Assembly: GCA_023453125.1 (NCBI GenBank)
Contig: JAEXUB010000256.1
Location: forward strand, 1-11,937
Direction of reading: 5' to 3'
DNA length: 11,937 nt
Origin: Bacteroidota bacterium
GTDB taxonomy: Bacteria; Bacteroidota; Ignavibacteria; Ignavibacteriales; Melioribacteraceae
The position numbers and the translations under genes are program-made. Of this stretch, positions 1-5,507 are shown one piece after another. Numbering within the stretch: position 1 is the stretch's first letter; every line of letters begins with the position of its first letter. Below the pieces are notes generated by a model. That model worked only from the letters and a program-made list of their open reading frames with translations, had not been told where the DNA came from and searched no databases.

Positions 1-313
1 TCGCTATCTGCGCCGGATTCAATTTCTTTAATAGATTTGTCAGTGGCTCCTTAAATCCCGACACGAATCCTGTTACTTCATTATATGCGCCGGTATCTTC
101 AATTGTCCTTTTATCATACTGTCCTACGATTGAGTAGGCCTCTCCAGACTTTGTGATTATAAATGAGGAATGCCATGTAAGCGCTCCCGGAGAGAGGAAT
201 GAAAGGGCAGGGTCTCCGTTTATTGAACTTTCCCTAACAAATGTAATCCAGCAGTCGATATCCAGTTCTTTTAATATTGATTTAGCCTGATTGATTTTTT
301 CTTTAATTAACAT
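1..313 (-). CDS. M24-family (Xaa-Pro) peptidase, N-terminal part only, cut by window edge
   Basis: The minus strand is open from an ATG at 313-311 to the window edge, giving 104 codons with no stop. The protein begins MLIKEKINQAKSILKELDID and continues with a CWITFVRESS segment and an alternating hydrophobic pattern. I recognise this as the creatinase/AMP_N-like N-terminal domain that precedes the catalytic domain in many M24 aminopeptidase P/prolidase proteins. The metal-binding catalytic half would lie left of the window, so activity cannot be judged. The start abuts the stop of the peptide transporter (TAA then ATG with no spacer) and a GGTGG sequence sits just upstream, so the two are very likely cotranscribed and translationally coupled. 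The context suggests it cleaves imported proline- or hydroxyproline-containing peptides. The family call rests on the N-terminal domain alone. Confidence 0.68.
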   Translation of the reverse strand, partial: MLIKEKINQAKSILKELDIDCWITFVRESSINGDPALSFLSPGALTWHSSFIITKSGEAYSIVGQYDKRTIEDTGAYNEVTGFVSGFKEPLTNLLKKLNPAQIA

Positions 314-1582
314 TTAACCACCGTATTTTTTTAATTTTTTCATTGATATAAATACTAAAAAAGCCGCAAAAAACGAAATGCCTGCCAGAATGAGGTAGAA
401 TGAATGGTGAGGTACTTCATTATATATTTTCCCGAACAGACCCGAACTTATTACTCCAATTGCAGTAGCCGAGAACCACCCTCCGATCATAAATCCCTGT
501 ATTGAAGGGGGAGCCACCTTGGTTACATAACTTTGACCAAGGGGAGAAATAAGTATTTCTCCTACTGTAATGATGAAATAAGCTGCAATCAGCCAGAGAG
601 GGGACATAATGTTCTTATCCTCATTCCCTCCGAGAAGAGAGGCAACAACCATAATTACCATAGCGAGCCCCATCATATTCATTCCGAAGAAGATTTTGGT
701 AGGAGTTGAAGGTTCTCTCCCCTTATCGCGGAATTTGGAAAAAATCCAGAGTATTACGGGGGTTAGGAGAATAATAAACACAGCTCCAAATGCCTGAAAG
801 ACTTCGGGGCGCAGCCAGGAAACCTGAATGGTTGACATATCGGCGAATTTAGTAAGCGCGAATCCATTCTGGTAAAAGGGGAGCCAGAACATTGCTGCAA
901 TTGGAAAGAGAACCATTAAGGTTAATATTCTCTCTCTGTATTCCGATTTATTCATATCGGTTCCCGGCATATTTTGAAGTGCTATCTTCTGAGGATTAAC
1001 GGCAACAAGCTTGCTTTTTCCCATTTCGAAGATTACAATCGCAAGTACCATACCTGCCGCTGCTGCCCAGAAACAAAGGTTATAATCGTTATAGATTATT
1101 CCAATGATGTTTGTTGTAAGAGGCCCGATAGTGGCGCCGACGTTTACCCCCATATAATAAATATTAAATCCGGAATCTTTTAACTGGGTTCTGTCGTGGT
1201 ATAAATTACTTACCAGGGTTGACATATTTACCTTAAATATGCCGGTGCCGATGCCTACAAGAAAAAGCCCTGAATAGAAGAATGCGAGGTTGTTAATAGA
1301 AGAGAGTGCAAGTGAAACATAACCGAAAGCCATCATAATTGCGCCGGTGCGTACTGTTAAAATTGTACCCAGCACTTTATCGCCAAGGTAACCGCCAACC
1401 AGGGGAAAAAGGTAGCAGGAACCGATAAAAAGCGCATAAAGGTTTCCCTGAGTCGCAATGTCAAAATGAAGTTCCTTATCCATATAAAGAACGTAAATAG
1501 CAGACATGATGTAGAAGCCGAAGCGTTCCCACATTTCGGTCATGAAGAGAATCTTCAGGCCTTTAGGATGTTTTGTTTCCAT
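314..1582 (-). CDS. POT/PTR2-family proton-coupled di-/tripeptide transporter
   Basis: This is an inner-membrane major facilitator protein of 422 residues that should import small peptides with protons. The first helix carries the ExxER proton-coupling motif of the POT family (E16, E19, R20, followed by FGFY). A GGYLGD loop at about 63-68 follows helix 2. The PTR2 signature appears as YYMGVNVG at 142-149 in place of FYxxINxG. I count about 12 hydrophobic segments, roughly 21-35, 47-69, 73-95, 98-123, 141-164, 168-188, 218-238, 262-283, 296-318, 327-350, 359-384 and 394-415. The length is slightly short for bacterial POT proteins but the fold looks complete. The ATG is preceded by GGAG about six bases upstream. 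It lies 18 bases after the reductase gene and touches the next peptidase gene, so it is in the same operon. The substrate is inferred to be proline/hydroxyproline peptides from its neighbours; the motifs show only the family. Confidence 0.88.
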   Translation of the reverse strand: METKHPKGLKILFMTEMWERFGFYIMSAIYVLYMDKELHFDIATQGNLYALFIGSCYLFPLVGGYLGDKVLGTILTVRTGAIMMAFGYVSLALSSINNLAFFYSGLFLVGIGTGIFKVNMSTLVSNLYHDRTQLKDSGFNIYYMGVNVGATIGPLTTNIIGIIYNDYNLCFWAAAAGMVLAIVIFEMGKSKLVAVNPQKIALQNMPGTDMNKSEYRERILTLMVLFPIAAMFWLPFYQNGFALTKFADMSTIQVSWLRPEVFQAFGAVFIILLTPVILWIFSKFRDKGREPSTPTKIFFGMNMMGLAMVIMVVASLLGGNEDKNIMSPLWLIAAYFIITVGEILISPLGQSYVTKVAPPSIQGFMIGGWFSATAIGVISSGLFGKIYNEVPHHSFYLILAGISFFAAFLVFISMKKLKKYGG

Positions 1583-1600
1583 TTAATCTCCGGAATGGAT

Positions 1601-2584
1601 TTATATTTTTACAATAGTTCCTAAGTTATTTTCCCGGCAAAGGTCAATTACAATTGAAGCCGCAGCCAGGTCCTGGATTGCGAGCCCAACCGATTTAAAG
1701 AGAGTTATTTCGCTATCGGATGCCCTCCCGATTATATTTCCAGCTGTAATTTCCCCCAGTTCGGCATAGATTGAGTTTTCCGAAATAGAACCGTTTTGAA
1801 TTGCATTTATTATATCGCCTGCCTCCGTAAGAGCGGCTTCGCGCGAATCCACAACAATTTTGCTCCTTGCCACTGTTTTATTTGGGATTTCAATCATATC
1901 GAGCCTGTAAGCTCCAATTGCATTGATATGAGTACCGGGGGCAATATTGGAATCATCAAATAAAATTCCCGACGCGTTAGAGGTAGTACAGATTATATCG
2001 CAGCCGTAAAGAGTCTGTTTATCTCTTCCTAATTCAAATTGAATAGGGTATTTCTTTTGAAGGTTTTCAATAAATTTTTCAGCTTTAAACGGGTCGGTAT
2101 CAAACACCAGACATTTTGTAATTGGGCGTACAGCATAAACAGCCTCGAACTGCGTATATGCCTGTGTGCCGGCTCCAATAATTGCCAGAGAGGCGGCGTC
2201 TTTTCTTGCCAGGTGTTTCGAAGCAGCTCCCGATGCAGCCCCTGTTCGATATGCAGTTAAAGATTCTCCGTTTATTAGTGCTTCCGGTTTTCCGGTCTCA
2301 GCACTGAATACAAGAACCATAGCGTGAATAAAGGGGAGACTAATTTTATAGTTCTCCTTCATAAGTGAAATGGCTTTAATTCCTATTCTCTTACTTCCGG
2401 CAAGATAAGCGGGCATAAAGAGGGCATCCCCATTAAATTCCGGCATCTGAATATTGGTCCTAAGTGGATTGGCAGCCTTACCCGTTGAATATTGAGCGAA
2501 AGCTTCTTCCATCGCCGCAATAACCGCATCCATTGTTAGTACTGATTTTATATCTTCTGCAGTAATAATTCTTATTTCTTCCAA
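1601..2584 (-). CDS. Ornithine cyclodeaminase/mu-crystallin family; probable delta1-pyrroline-2-carboxylate reductase
   Basis: The 327-residue protein has the family layout: a substrate domain with the catalytic-lysine region (GIK, K70), a YRTGAASG segment at 112-119, a Rossmann dinucleotide site IIGAGTQA at 135-142, and the late SVGLAIQDLAAA helix typical of the family. An acidic residue after the second beta strand (FDTD, about 161-164) hints at NADH rather than NADPH. Family members include ornithine cyclodeaminase, alanine dehydrogenase and ketimine/pyrroline-2-carboxylate reductases. The gene directly upstream encodes a likely trans-3-hydroxyproline dehydratase whose product is pyrroline-2-carboxylate, so reduction of that compound to L-proline is the best-supported role. 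The start is TTG at 2584-2582, two bases after the upstream stop, with GAGG about six bases before it; no nearby ATG fits as well. The family is certain; the substrate is inferred from context. Confidence 0.85.
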   Translation of the reverse strand: MEEIRIITAEDIKSVLTMDAVIAAMEEAFAQYSTGKAANPLRTNIQMPEFNGDALFMPAYLAGSKRIGIKAISLMKENYKISLPFIHAMVLVFSAETGKPEALINGESLTAYRTGAASGAASKHLARKDAASLAIIGAGTQAYTQFEAVYAVRPITKCLVFDTDPFKAEKFIENLQKKYPIQFELGRDKQTLYGCDIICTTSNASGILFDDSNIAPGTHINAIGAYRLDMIEIPNKTVARSKIVVDSREAALTEAGDIINAIQNGSISENSIYAELGEITAGNIIGRASDSEITLFKSVGLAIQDLAAASIVIDLCRENNLGTIVKI

Positions 2585-2586
2585 AT

Positions 2587-3639
2587 TTACCTCAGAATAA
2601 AGCCGTTTTTAAATTCATCTTCGGGATTTATCAGAAACCGGTTAAATCCGGTTATAAAGGCTGTTCCTTCAACCTCGGGAATAACCGCGTTATAAGGGCC
2701 GAATTGAGTAGTTTCAATTGCCTTGCCTGTAAACTTTGAGCCTACAATGCTTTCAATTACATAAGGTTGGTTCAGTGCAAGCTCTCCTTTGGCATAGTGA
2801 AGTGCCATTCTGGCGCTTACACCGGTGCCGGTTGGGCTTCTGTCAACTTCCCCTTCGGCGAATACGCATACATTTCTGCTATGGGCATTGTTTGTAAGAG
2901 GAGGGCCGTAAAAAATGGTACCATAAAGGAATCCGAGATCTGAATCGAATGGATGTTTAATCTCAAAATTTTTCATAACTGCACGTTTAATCATCATCCC
3001 TTTCTCAATTAGTTCGCCGAATTCGCTTTCGGCCATTGTGAGTCCAAGAGGTTCTGCTTTTACATAGGCATAAAAAGCTCCGCCGAATGCAATATCGAAA
3101 TTCACTTTCCCCAGGCCGGGTACATCAACCGATTTGTCGAGCATATAGACGAATGAAGGGACATTATGAAAATAAACCGATTCCACTTTATTATCTTTTA
3201 TTTTTGCATAGGAGGTAACAAGTCCAGCAGGAGAATCAATTTTAATAGTTGTAACCGGTTCTTTCATTTCGAACATTCCGGTTTCGAGCACTACTTTAGT
3301 AACTGCAATTATTCCGTGTCCGCACATTGTACTGTAGCCTTCGTTATGGAGGAAGATAACACCGAAATCGGCTGTTTCGGTAACCGGCGGAGTAATGATG
3401 CAGCCGTACATATCGGCGTGTCCTCTCGGTTCCCACATAAGAGCTTTCCTGTAGTCATCCAGGTTCTCTTTCATATATCTTCTTTTATCCAGGATTGTGT
3501 TCCCTTTAATTTCAGGGAGTCCGGTAAGAATAATTCTGAGAGGTTCGCCTCCTGTATGGGCATCAACGGTTTCAATCTCAATCCAGTTCTCGGGGTAAAT
3601 CCAGTCGGCAATTTTTTTAAAGTGGGATGTAAAGGACAT
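2587..3639 (-). CDS. Proline racemase family; probable trans-3-hydroxy-L-proline dehydratase
   Basis: The 350-residue cytoplasmic protein belongs to the proline racemase/hydroxyproline epimerase family. The first catalytic Cys is present in MCGHG (C106). The second site, which is Cys in racemases and 4-hydroxyproline epimerases (DRSPCGTG), is Thr here (DRSPTGTG, T270). A Cys/Thr pair is the known mark of trans-3-hydroxy-L-proline dehydratase, as in the human enzyme L3HYPDH, which removes water to give pyrroline-2-carboxylate. The family's DAHTGGEP segment (26-33) and conserved C-terminal FITGFNRF (328-335) are intact, and the length is normal. An AGGAG sequence five bases before the ATG supports the start. 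Two bases separate it from the ornithine-cyclodeaminase-like reductase, which would consume its product. It starts only about 20 bases after an intrinsic terminator of the upstream peptidase gene. Epimerase activity is unlikely without the second Cys. Confidence 0.87.
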   Translation of the reverse strand: MSFTSHFKKIADWIYPENWIEIETVDAHTGGEPLRIILTGLPEIKGNTILDKRRYMKENLDDYRKALMWEPRGHADMYGCIITPPVTETADFGVIFLHNEGYSTMCGHGIIAVTKVVLETGMFEMKEPVTTIKIDSPAGLVTSYAKIKDNKVESVYFHNVPSFVYMLDKSVDVPGLGKVNFDIAFGGAFYAYVKAEPLGLTMAESEFGELIEKGMMIKRAVMKNFEIKHPFDSDLGFLYGTIFYGPPLTNNAHSRNVCVFAEGEVDRSPTGTGVSARMALHYAKGELALNQPYVIESIVGSKFTGKAIETTQFGPYNAVIPEVEGTAFITGFNRFLINPEDEFKNGFILR

Positions 3640-3657
3640 TGCAGCTCCTGAAAGTTT

Positions 3658-3694
3658 AAAAAAAGGCGGATAATCCTAAAAAAGAATTATCCGC
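3658..3694 (-). terminator. Intrinsic terminator/attenuator after the Xaa-Pro aminopeptidase gene
   Basis: Read on the minus strand, a perfect nine-base stem (GCGGATAAT at 3666-3674 pairing with ATTATCCGC at 3686-3694) with an 11-base loop is followed at once by a run of seven T (complement of 3658-3664). This begins 14 bases after the peptidase stop codon. It has the full form of a rho-independent terminator. No room for a promoter exists between the T run and the next gene (about 18 bases), so the downstream genes either depend on read-through or have a promoter inside or upstream of the hairpin. Confidence 0.82.
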
Positions 3695-3708
3695 TTGAAA
3701 AATACTAT

Positions 3709-5103
3709 TTATATTTTGTCTGAAGCAATTTCTTCAACTTCATCAACAGTCTTAGGAATAGGAACGCCGAGAACTCTGCTTCCGGTTTTGGTAACCAGAA
3801 CATCGTCTTCAATTCTTACTCCGCCGAAATCTCTATATTTATTAACCTTATCATAATTAATGAATTCAGAGAATTTCTTTTCTGCTTTCCACATATCAAT
3901 AAGCTGAGGAATAAAATAGAGCCCCGGTTCAATAGTCATTACATTTCCGGGAACAAGTGTCTTGCCATAGCGGAGCGATTTAAGTCCGAACTGTGTGCTT
4001 CTGATATTCTTTTCGTCATAACCGGTATAATGTTCGCCGAAGTTTTCCATATCGTGAACATCCATACCCATTAAATGTCCTAATCCGTGAGGGAAGAAGA
4101 GAGCGTGAGCCCCGTTCTTAACGGCTTCATTAATATTTCCTTTCATAAGTCCGAGGTCTTTTAATCCCTGTGCAATAACGGTAGCTGCTTTAAGGTGAAC
4201 GGCTTTGTTTGTAATGCCCGGTTTGGTCATTTTAATTGCCTCAAGGTTTGCTTTGAGGACGATTTCATATATTTCCTTCTGCTTAGAGGTGAACTTGCCG
4301 CTAACAGGGAATGTACGTGTAATATCGCTTGCATAGAGTTCTTCTGTTTCTGCGCCTGAATCGTGAATTACAAGGTCGCCGTCGCCGAGTATATTGCCGT
4401 GGAAATGGTTATGCAGAGTCTGTCCGTTCTTTGTAAAGATAATAGGGAAAGAGGTTCCGCTTCCCATTGAAAGGGCAATTCCTTCAACAAAGCCCGAAAT
4501 TTCCTGTTCAACCATTCCGGCTTTTGTAAAGCGCATTGCGGCAGTATGCATCTCATAAGAAATTGAAATAGCTTTTTCAATTTCGTCAATTTCCTCTTTC
4601 GATTTAACCGAACGGAGCGCGATAATAGCTTTCATTAAATTAACCGAAACATATTCATCTATTCTGAAAGGGTCTATACCAAGAAGTTTGCTTACGGTTA
4701 AAACATTATCGTGGCGGTACTGTGGGAGGAAATGGATTTTTCTTCCGCACCTTACCATATCTTTGAGATATGCCGCAAGATCATCGTATGGCTTTGTGTT
4801 TGTTATGCCGCATTTGGCCGCAAGTTCTTTTACGGTAGGCTGAGGTCCCATCCAAACAATATCATTAATGGTGAAATCGTTACCGAAAATAATTTCTTTA
4901 CCTTCGTCAAAATCGATAACAGCAGCAAAACCGGGATTATTCAATCCGAAGAAATAGGAGAATGTGCTGTCCTGTCTGAAGTGATAAGTGTTGTCTGCAT
5001 AATTTATTGGAGCCTCATTATTAGCCAGGAATAAAGCAATTCCCCCTTTAATCTGTTTCTTTAATAATGCTCTGCGCTGAATGTAGGTTTTCTTATTAAA
5101 CAT
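3709..5103 (-). CDS. Xaa-Pro aminopeptidase (peptidase M24B, aminopeptidase P)
   Basis: The 464-residue metallopeptidase removes N-terminal residues that precede proline (or hydroxyproline) in peptides. Residues 1 to about 150 form the AMP_N domain and the rest the pita-bread catalytic domain. All five expected metal ligands are visible: D248 (HDSGAE), D260 (SDITRTFP), H343 (GLGHLMG), E392 (TIEPG) and E432 (RIEDD), with an accessory H350 in DVHD. There is no signal peptide, so it should act in the cytoplasm on imported peptides. A stretch of about 30 residues between the last two ligands, rich in charged residues, is somewhat long. The ATG has GAGGG about nine bases upstream. It is the first gene of the left-pointing arm, divergent from the glycyl radical enzyme gene, and is followed by its own terminator. 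Prolidase activity is a possible alternative. Confidence 0.9.
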   Translation of the reverse strand: MFNKKTYIQRRALLKKQIKGGIALFLANNEAPINYADNTYHFRQDSTFSYFFGLNNPGFAAVIDFDEGKEIIFGNDFTINDIVWMGPQPTVKELAAKCGITNTKPYDDLAAYLKDMVRCGRKIHFLPQYRHDNVLTVSKLLGIDPFRIDEYVSVNLMKAIIALRSVKSKEEIDEIEKAISISYEMHTAAMRFTKAGMVEQEISGFVEGIALSMGSGTSFPIIFTKNGQTLHNHFHGNILGDGDLVIHDSGAETEELYASDITRTFPVSGKFTSKQKEIYEIVLKANLEAIKMTKPGITNKAVHLKAATVIAQGLKDLGLMKGNINEAVKNGAHALFFPHGLGHLMGMDVHDMENFGEHYTGYDEKNIRSTQFGLKSLRYGKTLVPGNVMTIEPGLYFIPQLIDMWKAEKKFSEFINYDKVNKYRDFGGVRIEDDVLVTKTGSRVLGVPIPKTVDEVEEIASDKI

Positions 5104-5280
5104 GTGATGTGCCCTCTAATTAAATGTTTTAGCTGGTCAAAACATAAGAAATCTTGATTAGATAAAAAATGTAAAAAGGAATAAATGATAAAATTTATAT
5201 TAAGGTGTGAAAGAAATAGATAAGGCTAAATCAGACGATTTTAAGGTTGCTTGCGCCCCTTTTTCAACGGCTAACGGCAA

Positions 5281-5309
5281 TTGATAATTAAATAGGCAAT
5301 TTGTATATT
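5281..5309 (+). promoter_or_regulatory. Sigma-70-type promoter for the hydroxyproline dehydratase operon
   Basis: TTGATA at 5281-5286 and TATATT at 5304-5309 are separated by exactly 17 bases, each differing from the consensus hexamer at one position (TTGACA, TATAAT). Transcription would start near 5316, leaving a leader of about 190 bases before the glycyl radical enzyme gene. Chance hits are common in AT-rich DNA, but the position and spacing are good. Confidence 0.55.
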
Positions 5310-5317
5310 TTAGGCGT

Positions 5318-5410
5318 ATGAAAAAGAATAAAACTGAAATATTAGAATTTATCCCTTCTCTGTTAAAATCCTACAGAAGGCTTTACACCTGCCTTATCTT
5401 TTATAATTAA
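5318..5410 (+). other. 30-codon reading frame in the leader (possible leader peptide)
   Basis: An ATG at 5318 opens a frame of 30 codons ending in TAA at 5408-5410. The peptide starts MKKNKTEILEFIPSLLKSYR and ends with an aromatic-rich RLYTCLIFYN. It begins only eight bases after the predicted -10 box, so the message would be nearly leaderless for this frame; the upstream TAGGCG is at best a weak ribosome binding site. It could be a regulatory leader peptide, a remnant of a lost gene or chance. I see no proline-codon run that would suggest proline attenuation. Confidence 0.2.
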
Positions 5411-5507
5411 TTCAAATATTCTTCCCATTTTTCCCAAAAGACCTCCAAAAGGGGGACTGTGTTATTTTAAATTCATTTAATTTTATAAATCTATCGGGAA
5501 TAAGAAA

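Larger units (their letters stand above)
5104..5507. other. Divergent 404-base intergenic control region
   Basis: This AT-rich stretch separates the left-pointing peptidase gene from the right-pointing glycyl radical enzyme gene. It holds one good sigma-70-like promoter for the right arm (listed separately), a 30-codon reading frame just downstream of it, a weak hairpin with arms AAGGC/GCCTT (5377-5381 and 5391-5395) and a short GC-rich hairpin with arms CCTCC/GGGGG around 5442-5455. I could not identify a convincing promoter for the left arm or a clear regulator-binding palindrome. Confidence 0.6.

Noticed and set aside
3166..3651. 161-codon plus-strand frame antisense to the dehydratase gene
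   Set aside because: Its translation is rich in Asn, Phe, Ser and Cys with no family resemblance, as expected for the antisense of a real gene.
5154..5166. FNR/CRP-like half site TTGAT followed by TAAAA in the divergent region
   Set aside because: Only one half matches TTGAT-N4-ATCAA. An anaerobic regulator site would make biological sense, but the second half is too poor to call.
5377..5400. Possible attenuator hairpin AAGGC/GCCTT followed by T-rich sequence
   Set aside because: The stem is only five pairs with a nine-base loop and the T-rich tail is interrupted, so it is not distinguishable from chance in AT-rich DNA.
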